From Lachnospiraceae bacterium (GTDB taxonomy: Bacteria > Bacillota > Clostridia > Lachnospirales > Lachnospiraceae), in NCBI GenBank assembly GCA_017551165.1, contig JAFZMO010000146.1, positions 1 through 57,744 on the forward strand: a stretch of DNA of 57,744 bases. The letters run 5' to 3'. Under the pieces are notes generated by a model. It searched no databases. It saw nothing but the letters and a program-made list of their open reading frames with translations, and was not told the origin of the DNA. Made by a program: the position numbers and the translations under genes. How positions within the stretch are numbered: the stretch's first letter is position 1; every line of letters starts with the position of its first letter. Of this stretch, positions 1-7,850 are shown in pieces.

Positions 1-2708
1 TACAGGTAGACGAAGCGCGCTTCGTCCGTGTCCGGATCCAGGTCCGTCATGGCCTGCTTGATCTTATAGGGCGCGCCGTTCAGCCAGGTGCCCGCTTCGC
101 TCGGCCACGCGTCCGGATAGCCGATGGACTGGTAATAGCCCCGATCCTGGACAAGGTTGCCCAGCGTGCCGGGATTGCCCGATTCGAAGGCCGCGTAGTA
201 GTCCACATATTTGCTGCCTTCCAGGCCCGCGTAGTCCTCCCAGGGCATGTACGCGTCCAGGGACAGGCCAATCCGGTCCGTAAAAAACCTGTTCGCCCCG
301 GAGTAGCTGTTGGAAACGTTCGGCGACAACGTGCCGCGGACCACCAGCAGGGTCCGTCCGCTGCCCCGGAAGTTGTCGTAGGCCTCTTTTTCGATGATCC
401 GGTCGCCGCCCCGCAGGCTGACGCTGCTCATGTCCGGGGTCATGTTCTCCGGCAGCAGCAGGTACCACGTGCCGGAGGTCTCCGGGATCACCGCGCCCGC
501 CGCGACCGCCGCGTCGTATTCCGCCCGGCTCGACAGGTTACTCTTCTCGTCGACATACATGTACAAATTCGCCTTGATCCGGCGGTTCACCGTATCGTTC
601 TCCGGCGGGTCCGGCGCGATGCCCGTGTTTCCGTATACGCTGAAGCCGGCGACGGCCAGCGTCGCGCTGCTGCTGTCGCTCGTCTCCTGCGTAAGACTGC
701 CGGCGGCTGCCGCCTCAAGCCAAGCCTCCTGGGAAGGCTGGACCTCATCCGGCCTGGTCGCACTGTAATAGTATGTGGTTTTCAGACTGGCGTCGTTGTC
801 CACGACGATGTTCGTATAGCTCTGAAGGACCGTCTCCACGACCTCCTTCAGATGATCGCTCGGAAGCAGCTTCACCGTCGGCCACACGGCAACCTTGCAT
901 GCCGCCTGGTTGGTCTCGAAGCGGGTTTTGTATCCGATGACACCGTCCGGGAAGGTGATCGTTTTCGTCCCGCTCTTCAGCGACACCGTCTCGAGCAGTG
1001 TCCATTTGCCGCTTGCGTCCTTGACCCAGACCTCCACGTCCGGCTTCGGCAGGCTGCTGTCCGGCTTATAGCCGAAGGTTGTGCCCGGAAGCATGTACTG
1101 GGACTGGGATGGCTGCAGATTTCCGTAGGTGAACATTTCCGGCGCTGCCACGGTAATGCCGGTGAAGCAGTAATCGCCGGCCTGCAGGGTGCCGGAGACA
1201 TTCTGGATCGTGAGCGTGTCGTCCGTGGTCTCCATCAGGTAGTTCCAGTTCAGGTAATGGGCCGGATCGTATTCCCATCCCTCCGGGAGGTCCGGGACCT
1301 CGCTAGTCGGGCCCGCGGTATACGCGTAACCGTACCCTGTGGTCAGTACCTCATACTCAATGGTTACGGGCTGATTGTTTCTAAGCGCACCGATTGCCGT
1401 CGAATAGGTATAGTTTTTCTTGTGATAGCTGCTGGTGCTGCCGTCCGGCACGTCCTTCGCCATCGTCGTATGCGTATGGCTTGGATGGGAATCCGTATAC
1501 TTATATACGGCAAATCTGCTCTCAGGAAACTCCCATCCCGAGTGCGTATAGTTCACCGTGGCGTCCACGCTTTTCTCCGAGATCTCCTGCGGATCACTTC
1601 CTCTCGCCGGGTCAGCCTCTGTCATCTTCCATGCCGCTGCAGCGCTGATCGTGTACGTCTTGTTTTCCTGCATCTGCGCGGTCGGATAAGCAACCCAAAT
1701 GTCCTGCGCGCGATTTCCGGTCCGGGTGCCCCGGTCGTCCCATTCGTAGGTCGCGACCGTCCGGGCATAATGCTGGCCGGCCTGCGCGCCGGAATTCTGC
1801 GTGGTGACCGTACCGCCGCCGGCAGTCCCGCCCAGAATGATTCCCGGGATCGTCGTCCCGTTTCCGGCAGCCTCCCCCGCCCACAGGTCCATGTCCAGCC
1901 GGAAATACTGCGACGCGTCGTAGTAGGGTTGGGTTTTCCAGCATACGAAGACATAGCCGCTCGCCGTTTCTGCGCCGCCCGGCAGATTGTCCAGAATATT
2001 CGGAGAAATATTATCCGATGTGTTGTAGACGGTACCGGTCAGGGACGCGCCGGGCGTCGTACCGTAGGTAGTCAGCGCGGCCTTGGTGTCGATCACGGCC
2101 GTCAGTTCCTGCGTGTCCATAATGTCCTTCGTGCCGTCCTTGGCGGTGACCTCCACCGTCACCTTCAGGGGATCGCTCGGCAGCATGTCCACGAGCCTGT
2201 TCGGCTGCAGGCCGGTGATCGTGCACTGGAACATGAGAGAATCACTCGCGCCGATCGTCGCGTCGTTGATGATCACGTACCGTCCGTCGCCTGCGTCCTC
2301 CCAGTGCCAGGAGACTCCTTCGGTCGGAGTGTTCGGAACCGGGAATGTCATGTTCCCGTATCCTTCGGTCCGGACGCTTCCGTCCGGCTGTGAACTCCGC
2401 TGATGAAAGATCTGCTTCGGCGCTGTGATCCGGATTGTTCCCGGTTCGTGCGTCTCCGCGCCCGACAGCACGATGTCGATCTGGTACTGGAGGGTGAACG
2501 TGTCACCGTTATCGTATTCCTTCTTGAGCAGCAGCTGCTCCGGAATCCCGTCGTAGTCGGTCGTCACCCACTTGAGCTTCGCATCCCGGATCTGTACCGC
2601 TCCTGCAGCGTACGCTACACGCGGCACAAGCATATCCCCTGCCGCCGGAAGTAGCATCAGCACGGAAAGAATGATCGCCATCACTTGTCTGAATCTCTTG
2701 TTCAACAT
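1..2708 (-). CDS. Large secreted/surface protein, C-terminus cut by window edge
   Basis: The frame is open from an ATG at 2708 to the left edge, giving about 902 codons with no stop. A very strong ribosome-binding site (AAGGGGGG, 6 bases before the ATG) fixes the start. Residues 1-35 form a signal peptide: charged LNKRFR, a hydrophobic core, then a likely cleavage site after VAYA. The mature part is rich in Thr, Ser, Tyr, Trp and Asp and has few Cys, as in beta-sandwich surface proteins of Gram-positives. I recognise no catalytic motif and cannot name the family. The C-terminus, where a wall anchor might be, lies outside the window. It is separated from the upstream gene by a hairpin at 2745-2777 and may have its own promoter. 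Secretion is well supported; an adhesin-like role is only a guess. Confidence 0.8.
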   Translation of the reverse strand, partial: MLNKRFRQVMAIILSVLMLLPAAGDMLVPRVAYAAGAVQIRDAKLKWVTTDYDGIPEQLLLKKEYDNGDTFTLQYQIDIVLSGAETHEPGTIRITAPKQIFHQRSSQPDGSVRTEGYGNMTFPVPNTPTEGVSWHWEDAGDGRYVIINDATIGASDSLMFQCTITGLQPNRLVDMLPSDPLKVTVEVTAKDGTKDIMDTQELTAVIDTKAALTTYGTTPGASLTGTVYNTSDNISPNILDNLPGGAETASGYVFVCWKTQPYYDASQYFRLDMDLWAGEAAGNGTTIPGIILGGTAGGGTVTTQNSGAQAGQHYARTVATYEWDDRGTRTGNRAQDIWVAYPTAQMQENKTYTISAAAAWKMTEADPARGSDPQEISEKSVDATVNYTHSGWEFPESRFAVYKYTDSHPSHTHTTMAKDVPDGSTSSYHKKNYTYSTAIGALRNNQPVTIEYEVLTTGYGYAYTAGPTSEVPDLPEGWEYDPAHYLNWNYLMETTDDTLTIQNVSGTLQAGDYCFTGITVAAPEMFTYGNLQPSQSQYMLPGTTFGYKPDSSLPKPDVEVWVKDASGKWTLLETVSLKSGTKTITFPDGVIGYKTRFETNQAACKVAVWPTVKLLPSDHLKEVVETVLQSYTNIVVDNDASLKTTYYYSATRPDEVQPSQEAWLEAAAAGSLTQETSDSSSATLAVAGFSVYGNTGIAPDPPENDTVNRRIKANLYMYVDEKSNLSSRAEYDAAVAAGAVIPETSGTWYLLLPENMTPDMSSVSLRGGDRIIEKEAYDNFRGSGRTLLVVRGTLSPNVSNSYSGANRFFTDRIGLSLDAYMPWEDYAGLEGSKYVDYYAAFESGNPGTLGNLVQDRGYYQSIGYPDAWPSEAGTWLNGAPYKIKQAMTDLDPDTDEARFVYL

Positions 2709-2744
2709 GGTAATCCCCCCTTGAGATTGAATTATCCAAAACGC

Positions 2745-2777
2745 AAAAATGCCGCGGCAATCCGCCGCAGCATTTTT
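2745..2777. terminator. Bidirectional-looking hairpin terminator
   Basis: The outer arms AAAAATGC and GCATTTTT pair perfectly around an inner GCGG/CCGC stem, so either strand ends in a T run. It follows the helix-turn-helix gene (stop at 2875) and precedes the surface-protein start. It may end the upstream transcript. If the weak promoter at 2802-2830 is real, it would instead lie in the surface gene's leader and could act as an attenuator. Confidence 0.6.
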
Positions 2778-2801
2778 CGACTGCGTAGTTGTCCAACTTT
2801 G

Positions 2802-2830
2802 AGTTTATCATAGCCCAACAGGTGTATCAA
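2802..2830 (-). promoter_or_regulatory. Possible promoter of the surface-protein gene
   Basis: On the minus strand, TTGATA (2825-2830) and TAAACT (2802-2807) are separated by exactly 17 bases. The -10 is imperfect. The predicted RNA would begin upstream of the hairpin at 2745-2777. Confidence 0.35.
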
Positions 2831-2874
2831 CCGCAGTATGAGTAGTTTTTTAACCGTTTGAGTAAACCGCTATA

Positions 2875-3756
2875 TCATGCGCCCAACAATTGCTGGCCGT
2901 ACTCGTACAGCGCGATGTTGATCGTGTCCACATCGTAGATACCGTTGTCGATAAAATACTCCACGATCAGGTCAAAGCGGCTGCTCGGCGACAGGGCAAA
3001 TCCTGCCCTCGCCAGCATGTCTCGCGTCTCGTCGAGCGACAGCCGCAACGCCAACGCCAAAGCCACCGCCGTCGGCTTCTTCGGCTGGTAATCCTCGTTA
3101 CACCGGATCTTGGAGAACAGCTTCCGGTCGAGCCCTGCGCGCTTATAGACCTCCGCGTCGGAGTACCCTCGCTCGTCGATCTTGCGCAGCAAACTCTGCT
3201 GCCATGTCTCGCTGACCTCCCTGACGACATCGCCGAGGGAGCGCTTCTTCGGTGTCGCCGCAGCTCCGCCGCATGCGCTGTCCCTTGCCGCGCTCTTTTT
3301 GTGAAGGGCGTAGCTTCGCGGCTTCTTCTCCTGAAGCCCGAGCGGTTCCTCGATGATCGGGGCGGCTTGTCCCTGTGGCGCTGAGGCGTCTTCCATCAGC
3401 TCGAAAGCATCTGTCGGTTCTTCATTTGACGTCTCTTCAATTTCCGCATCGAACTCCGCTGCTTCTGCGTCCGGCGTCTTCGCGGCGCTCGCCATTGCGG
3501 CCTGAGCAGCCATGGGCATCGCGGAGTTCATCATGAACGCCTGCGCCCCATCGTTGCGGGCACCTTTCGCCATCATGGCGGCACCTGCCATCAGCGCGGG
3601 CATTGCATCCGCTGCGCCGGCACTCGGGGCGGCATCCGCCTTCCCGCTCTCCCCGTCAGGCCGGAAATTCAGACGTAAAAACTCAGCCAGGCCGTCCCAA
3701 AGACGCCTGCGCTCGGTCTCGTCGAGTTTATTTTTCTTACCAAACAAAAATCCCAT
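2875..3756 (-). CDS. Cytoplasmic protein with C-terminal helix-turn-helix-like domain
   Basis: The product is 293 residues. I chose the ATG at 3756: it has GGGG seven bases upstream and begins one base after the stop of the LUD gene, which implies coupling. An in-frame ATG at 3774 lacks a good site. The N-terminus (GFLFGKKNKLDETERRR) leads into a Met/Ala-rich low-complexity stretch (about 45-100) and an acidic linker. The last ~100 residues are compact and helical, with SDAEVYKRAGLDRKLFSKIR followed by KKPTAVALALALRLSLDETR, which reads like an XRE-type helix-turn-helix plus extension. From memory, similar C-terminal modules occur in clostridial proteins behind varied N-terminal domains, for example macro domains; I cannot verify that here. 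Its role is unknown; a regulatory or defence-associated adaptor is a guess. Confidence 0.75.
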   Translation of the reverse strand: MGFLFGKKNKLDETERRRLWDGLAEFLRLNFRPDGESGKADAAPSAGAADAMPALMAGAAMMAKGARNDGAQAFMMNSAMPMAAQAAMASAAKTPDAEAAEFDAEIEETSNEEPTDAFELMEDASAPQGQAAPIIEEPLGLQEKKPRSYALHKKSAARDSACGGAAATPKKRSLGDVVREVSETWQQSLLRKIDERGYSDAEVYKRAGLDRKLFSKIRCNEDYQPKKPTAVALALALRLSLDETRDMLARAGFALSPSSRFDLIVEYFIDNGIYDVDTINIALYEYGQQLLGA

Positions 3757-3757
3757 A

Positions 3758-4387
3758 TCAATACCCCAGATCATCGTTTACCAGGATCACGTGGATGCGG
3801 CCCTCATGGCGCGAGTAGCGCGTGATCAGGATCTGGCAGCAGATCGTGTCCGGCGACTTGCAGTTTATGCAGGAGCCGGTTTTCGAGCACGGCGTCGAGA
3901 GTCCGAAGCGCTGCGTGTTGATCGGCGCCGCCACATTGCGGGCGCGCTTCATCGCATGGTCCACGTCCTTGCATACCTTGTTCATGCCGACGATGAATAC
4001 CACATAACGCGGTCCCTGTGCGATTGCGGAAACGCGGTTGGCGTTGCCGTCGATGTTGATGATCACACCGTCCTCCGTCATCGCGTTGGCGCTGGCAATG
4101 AAGTAATCCGCGTCGTACGTCGCCAGCATCGCCTCACGCTTGTTCGGCGTCGCGTCGCGGTCAATGAAATCGTAGCGGCCGCTCCGCAGCGCGTCCGTGA
4201 GCCCGATCTCCTTCGCGCTCATGCAGCCGCCCATGCCGACGCTCGCCCCCTCGGGGATCAACTCGAGCGCCATCGAAAGCGCCTCCTCCTTGGTCTCGGC
4301 ATAGTACCCCGTCATGTTGCGGGACTCCAGCCCCTTGATCACCTTCTCCGCCAGAAGGCGGTTCCTCTTCAACGTCATCTCATTCAT
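3758..4387 (-). CDS. LUD-domain protein (LutC/YkgG-like)
   Basis: The product is 209 residues and starts at the ATG at 4387, preceded by AAAGGAGG with a 7-base gap; the in-frame GTG at 4405 lies within that site. It shows the LUD (DUF162) pattern: an N-terminal helix with LKRNRLLAEKVIKGLESRNM, a glycine-rich loop GASVGMGGCMS, then DATPNKREAM and NAMTEDGVIINIDG. A C-terminal cysteine cluster (PCSKTGSCINCKSPDTICCQ) is usual in single-domain clostridial members. Relatives include a subunit of the LutABC lactate oxidation complex, but lutA and lutB are absent here, so a lactate role should not be assumed. It is transcribed just ahead of the helix-turn-helix-like gene, one base apart. Confidence 0.85.
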   Translation of the reverse strand: MNEMTLKRNRLLAEKVIKGLESRNMTGYYAETKEEALSMALELIPEGASVGMGGCMSAKEIGLTDALRSGRYDFIDRDATPNKREAMLATYDADYFIASANAMTEDGVIINIDGNANRVSAIAQGPRYVVFIVGMNKVCKDVDHAMKRARNVAAPINTQRFGLSTPCSKTGSCINCKSPDTICCQILITRYSRHEGRIHVILVNDDLGY

Positions 4388-4415
4388 GCTGCACCCTCCT
4401 TTCACTCCTATTCCT

Positions 4416-4443
4416 ACAATACCACAGATGGCCCGTTTTCCAA
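4416..4443 (-). promoter_or_regulatory. Possible promoter of the LUD gene
   Basis: On the minus strand TTGGAA (4438-4443) and TATTGT (4416-4421) are 16 bases apart, upstream of the LUD gene and back to back with the + strand promoter at 4483-4511. Confidence 0.4.
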
Positions 4444-4482
4444 AGAAAATCTTTCGGAAAATGCGGGATCTCTCCCCTTCTC

Positions 4483-4511
4483 TTGCACCGCGCCTCCATT
4501 TCGGGTATACT
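4483..4511 (+). promoter_or_regulatory. Sigma-A-like promoter of the alpha/beta hydrolase gene
   Basis: TTGCAC (4483-4488), a 17-base spacer and TATACT (4506-4511) lie 38 bases before the ATG at 4549. The spacing and both hexamers are close to consensus. Confidence 0.75.
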
Positions 4512-4548
4512 GTGGATAATCCGATATCATTGGGGAGGAGAAGAGAGT

Positions 4549-5382
4549 ATGGGTTACGTTCAGATCAACGAGAGTATTCGCCTATTTTATGAAGAGTTCG
4601 GTGCCGGTGACCGCATCGTTCTTTCTGCGCAGGTCGGGTTTTACCCCATCGGCATGCAGCAGAAGCTCGCGCAGCTCGGCTACCACGTCTATTGCATCAC
4701 ACTGCGCGGCTTCGCGCCCTCGTCGTATGTCACCGAGGACTATGGCTCCGACTGGTACAACGTTTTCGCCGATGACGTCGTCGCGTTCGCAAACGCTCTC
4801 GGCATCCGGCGGTTCGTCTACATGGGAGCGTCGCACGGCGCCGGCGTCGGCTGGCACCTGATGCTTCGCCATCCCGAGCGCGTCCTCGCCTTCGTCGCCG
4901 TGGTCGCAGGTCCGCACAGCCTCAAGGAGGGCACGATGTCCTATCGCCAAATGCTCGAGCAGGGCATCATTTCGTCCCCGCCGCCCTTCGACCCACCAAT
5001 CGACGGCGATCCCGAGCGGCAGAAGCGCCGCGATGTCCGCACCGCGCACATTTCGTCGCGACAGACGCCTGCGGATCCCCGCGAGCGGGCCATCGATTAC
5101 GGGCGTCCCCTGATGGGGCTCGGCTCGGAGGAAGCGCTGTGTGACGCGCTTCGCACCATCACGGTGCCCACGCTCCTGATCGGCGGCACCGAGGATCCGA
5201 TCAGCACGATGGAGCTCATGTCGCGCACGGCCTCCTGCCTTCCGCACTGCAAGCTCGTCGTGTACTCGAACTGCGGCCACAACATCGACACCGACCTCAT
5301 CGAGGAGGTCACGGACGAGGCCGACCGCTTCATCCACGTCGCCGCCGCGACCGGCAAGTGGTACATGCCCGTCCATGCATGA
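4549..5382 (+). CDS. Alpha/beta hydrolase
   Basis: The product is 277 residues, starting at the ATG at 4549 with GGGGAGGAGA seven bases upstream; longer in-frame starts would fall inside the promoter. It has the standard alpha/beta-hydrolase order: strand-rich N-terminus, nucleophile elbow GASHG near residue 104 (catalytic Ser), acid region LLIGGTEDPIS and the late histidine in NCGHNIDTD. There is no signal peptide, so it is cytoplasmic. Its substrate cannot be read from the sequence. It is one of only three + strand genes here, has its own promoter, and ends at a shared terminator facing the phosphodiesterase gene. Confidence 0.88.
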   Translation: MGYVQINESIRLFYEEFGAGDRIVLSAQVGFYPIGMQQKLAQLGYHVYCITLRGFAPSSYVTEDYGSDWYNVFADDVVAFANALGIRRFVYMGASHGAGVGWHLMLRHPERVLAFVAVVAGPHSLKEGTMSYRQMLEQGIISSPPPFDPPIDGDPERQKRRDVRTAHISSRQTPADPRERAIDYGRPLMGLGSEEALCDALRTITVPTLLIGGTEDPISTMELMSRTASCLPHCKLVVYSNCGHNIDTDLIEEVTDEADRFIHVAAATGKWYMPVHA

Positions 5383-5392
5383 TTTGCGCATC

Positions 5393-5422
5393 AAAAATGC
5401 CCGCCGGTATGCGGGCATTTTT
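5393..5422. terminator. Bidirectional terminator between convergent genes
   Basis: A perfect 12-bp stem (AAAAATGCCCGC with GCGGGCATTTTT) closes a 6-base loop. It serves both the + strand hydrolase and the minus-strand phosphodiesterase, which converge here. Confidence 0.9.
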
Positions 5423-5441
5423 CGTGTTCTGATTATTACGC

Positions 5442-5468
5442 GTGACAAAAGAACCGTCCCCGTGTCAT
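5442..5468 (+). repeat. GTGACA/TGTCAC element, copy 1
   Basis: This 27-bp member of the nine-copy family reads GTGACAAAAGAACCGTCCCC on the + strand, with its last base changed (TGTCAT). The stop codon of the phosphodiesterase gene (5465-5467) lies inside it. Confidence 0.9.
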
Positions 5469-6556
5469 CGGAAAATGATGAGCGGGATCCGCATCTCGTC
5501 CTCGGTCAGGCTGCCGTGCATCGACTTCCAGCACTCGCCGGAGTAGTAGATCGTGAGGTCATCGGTCGCGATGGCGAGGTAGTCTCCGAGCATCGAGCGG
5601 AACATCGGGTGATGCTTGCCCGTGCCCATGAGGTTCTTCTCGATGACATCCTCCATCGGCATGAGGAGGAATTTGTCTCCGAAGAGGCGGTTGAACTCCT
5701 GAACGAAGAAGTCCTTCTTCTCCTCCTTCACGAAGAAATTCAGCGCGCGCGGCTCCAGCGACGGCCATCGTTTCAGGCACTCGCAGAGCTGCGGGTAATC
5801 CTTGAGGAGCACGTAATCCGTGTCGCTGTGACCGTGGTCCGCCGTGATCACGAACAGCGTGTCCGTCAGGCGCTCCGCGAGCTCGCTCACGACCTTCTCG
5901 AGGTGAAGCATCTCCTCGTGCGCCTCGTCCGAGCCGCAGCCGTTCCGGTGCAGTATGCCGTCCGGCTGGTTCCAGTAAGCGTAGATGTATCTCTGTCCCG
6001 ACTCCGCGCACAGGGTTTGGATGCGGTCGCAGATGTCCTCGATCGTGTCGAGGCTCGGGTCGGAGAACTTGATCAGCATATGAGCTTCCTTCCCGAAGCG
6101 GTTCAGCCGGTTGACTGCGCTCTCGTACGGCGTCAGCGTCCACGCAACGTTGTAGTCCGCGACCTGATCCTCCGTGCACTGCTTGCGGTTTAGAAACACC
6201 ACGACGTTCTCATCCAGCTGCGGATAGTAGCACTCCCAGCCGAGCCAGGCGTGCTCACACGGCTGCAAGCCCGACATCACCGACGTCGTCGCCGCCACCG
6301 TCGTCGAGAGGAACGTCGAGTTGTAGATACCCGCCACATGCGAGCGGAACGGTCCGTCCTCCGCCAGATGACGGTTGAGGATCTTCTCCCCCATGCCGTC
6401 CAGCAACAGCACCACGATGTTTTTGTAATCGCGGTCCATATATTGATCCAATAACGGCAGGCTCTTCCCTACCGTCTCCACGCCGAACTTCTTCATAACC
6501 GAGTTCGGCAGATTTGCTATGCAATTCTCATAATCCGGCCACACAAGCTTTGCCAT
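5465..6556 (-). CDS. NPP/alkaline-phosphatase-superfamily phosphodiesterase
   Basis: The product is 363 residues. Metal ligands of the type I phosphodiesterase/nucleotide pyrophosphatase fold are visible: Asp53 in LLLDGMGE, a Thr nucleophile region near residue 90 (STTVAATTSVMSG), Asp199 and His203 in YWNQPDGILH, and Asp240, His241 and His243 in ITADHGHSD. It has no signal peptide, so unlike many family members it should act in the cytoplasm. The substrate is unknown; nucleotide-sugar or phosphodiester metabolites fit the neighbouring sugar kinase and isomerase. It is the last gene of a leftward block, and its stop codon lies in a repeat element. Confidence 0.85.
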   Translation of the reverse strand: MAKLVWPDYENCIANLPNSVMKKFGVETVGKSLPLLDQYMDRDYKNIVVLLLDGMGEKILNRHLAEDGPFRSHVAGIYNSTFLSTTVAATTSVMSGLQPCEHAWLGWECYYPQLDENVVVFLNRKQCTEDQVADYNVAWTLTPYESAVNRLNRFGKEAHMLIKFSDPSLDTIEDICDRIQTLCAESGQRYIYAYWNQPDGILHRNGCGSDEAHEEMLHLEKVVSELAERLTDTLFVITADHGHSDTDYVLLKDYPQLCECLKRWPSLEPRALNFFVKEEKKDFFVQEFNRLFGDKFLLMPMEDVIEKNLMGTGKHHPMFRSMLGDYLAIATDDLTIYYSGECWKSMHGSLTEDEMRIPLIIFR

Positions 6557-6576
6557 ACAATCCTTTACCTTTCAGT

Positions 6577-6595
6577 TCATTTTCCGACGAAAAAT
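6577..6595. repeat. Imperfect palindrome built from the CATTTTCCG motif
   Basis: CATTTTCCGACGAAAAATG sits in the 45-base gap upstream of the phosphodiesterase gene. It is an inverted pair of the window-wide over-represented motif. Similar spacer palindromes occur at 14922-14936, 26380-26394 and 41981-41996. Confidence 0.6.
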
Positions 6596-6601
6596 GCTCC
6601 G

Positions 6602-7432
6602 TCACACCTCCACGCCGGCCTCCTCCGCCGCCTTCTTCACGAAGCGGAACGCGTCGTCGTACTCCCCGAACGTCGACATGTGCTCGAGGAGGATCGCGCC
6701 GTCCTTCGGCAAATACCGGTCGATGATCGCGAGGATCCTCGGGTAATCCAGCTCGCCCTGTCCCGGCGGGCACTCATCGATGTGCGTCGTGTAGCGCGTG
6801 AGCTCCATCCGGCTGTCCTTGATGTGCGTGCTCCTGATGTACGGGGCGAGCTTCGAGAAACACTCCTCCACAAAGCTCTCCGCGCACAGGAAGCGCCGCG
6901 GCTGGTTGATCATGTTCACGAAGTCCATGTGCGCCGCGAACATGCTCCGGTCGACGTCGCGGATCAGCTGCAGATACGAGTCCGGCCCGTCGGGGATCAT
7001 CCACGGCATCGGCTCGATCGTGTAAAATGCGCGCGTCGGCGCCGCGGTGTCGATCACCTGCCGGATGCTCGCCACGATGTTGTCATAGTTGTCCTTCGTG
7101 TAGTTCGACCGGTCCGCTGCATCCCACGCGAGCCCGCTCTCGGTCCCCGCGATGTTGACACAGCACTCGATCCCGAGACGGTCCGCCAGCTTCAGCTGCC
7201 CGACAGCGTACGCGAGGTTCTCCTCCCTGCCGCCGAGGATGTTTCTCCACACGCCGATCTCGCTGATCTTGACCCCGTGCTTCTCCACGATACGCATGTA
7301 GCGCTCGATCGTCTCATCGCTGTCCGCGCACGAAAACGGCGCGGTGATCGCCTTAAAGCCCGACCGCACCAGCAATTGTTCCCATTCATCCGGTGTGCGG
7401 TACACGCCCGTGACGGTTCCTCCGAGTATCAT
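6602..7432 (-). CDS. Sugar phosphate isomerase/epimerase (xylose-isomerase-like TIM barrel)
   Basis: The product is 276 residues starting at the ATG at 7432 (MILGGTVTG) behind GGAGGGG. An apparent earlier GTG at 7468 is inside a repeat element and is rejected. The AP-endonuclease-2/xylose-isomerase barrel is recognisable from its metal-ligand sites: IEPMPW (Glu), AAHMDFVNM (Asp), STHIKDS (His) and ILLEHMST (Glu). Members interconvert keto sugars or cyclitol-like compounds. Its place next to a PfkB kinase and a phosphodiesterase suggests one catabolic or salvage route for an unknown sugar; the substrate is not evident. Confidence 0.85.
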   Translation of the reverse strand: MILGGTVTGVYRTPDEWEQLLVRSGFKAITAPFSCADSDETIERYMRIVEKHGVKISEIGVWRNILGGREENLAYAVGQLKLADRLGIECCVNIAGTESGLAWDAADRSNYTKDNYDNIVASIRQVIDTAAPTRAFYTIEPMPWMIPDGPDSYLQLIRDVDRSMFAAHMDFVNMINQPRRFLCAESFVEECFSKLAPYIRSTHIKDSRMELTRYTTHIDECPPGQGELDYPRILAIIDRYLPKDGAILLEHMSTFGEYDDAFRFVKKAAEEAGVEV

Positions 7433-7441
7433 AACCCCTCC

Positions 7442-7468
7442 GTGACAAGGGGACGGTTCTTTTGTCAC
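7442..7468 (-). repeat. GTGACA/TGTCAC element, copy 2
   Basis: This 27-bp element is in the opposite orientation to copies 1 and 3 (GGGGACGGTTCTTTTGTCAC on the + strand). With copy 3 it forms an inverted pair flanking the 88-residue gene at 7515-7781. Confidence 0.9.
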
Positions 7469-7514
7469 ATCCCCGCTGTCTTATCTGTTTTTTCTCACTG
7501 CATTACTCGCCGGT

Positions 7515-7781
7515 CTACAATTTCTCCGAGTACGAATTCACCTTCTGGGAATTGTGCGAAAAATTCTGCAGCTTCCCCGTGTACTCCGTGATCTTTATGC
7601 GGTAATGCTCCTCCTGCTTCGAGTTCAGCTTGCCCGCGGCGAGCAGTTCCTCGTAGCGTTTCTTCAGCTCTGCGAGATCCTCCTTCGTCGCGTCGCGGTA
7701 GTTATTTTCCGCGTTCAGACGAAGTCTCGTCATGATCTCCTCCAGCTCTGTGTGCGTCTCTTTCTTCAGCCAGGAAAACAT
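7515..7781 (-). CDS. Small coiled-coil protein, function unknown
   Basis: The product is 88 residues from the ATG at 7781, with GAGGAGG six bases upstream; longer forms would start inside a repeat. The sequence (MFSWLKKETHTELEEIMTRL and onward) is charged and strongly helical, with heptad-like spacing through most of its length, so a short coiled coil or helical hairpin is likely. I do not recognise a family. It sits between a PfkB kinase and a TIM-barrel isomerase but is boxed in by two oppositely oriented GTGACA elements, so it may be a mobile passenger rather than a pathway member. Confidence 0.7.
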   Translation of the reverse strand: MFSWLKKETHTELEEIMTRLRLNAENNYRDATKEDLAELKKRYEELLAAGKLNSKQEEHYRIKITEYTGKLQNFSHNSQKVNSYSEKL

Positions 7782-7823
7782 ATCATACCTCCTCGTGTGG
7801 TCAGTGACTTTGCGCTTGGAAAT

Positions 7824-7850
7824 GTGACAAAAGAACCGTCCCCCTGTCAC
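7824..7850 (+). repeat. GTGACA/TGTCAC element, copy 3
   Basis: A 27-bp copy with perfect terminal hexamers. The stop codon of the PfkB kinase gene (7847-7849) lies in it. Confidence 0.9.

Noticed and set aside
852-2393. Long + strand open frame opposite the surface-protein gene
   Set aside because: It is rich in Arg/His/Val with no domain, is antisense to a gene with a signal peptide and strong start, and has no ribosome-binding site; such frames are normal in GC-rich antisense DNA.
7433-7468. N-terminal extension of the isomerase to a GTG in the repeat
   Set aside because: The extra residues (TKEPSPCHGG) are translated repeat element; the ATG at 7432 has its own site.
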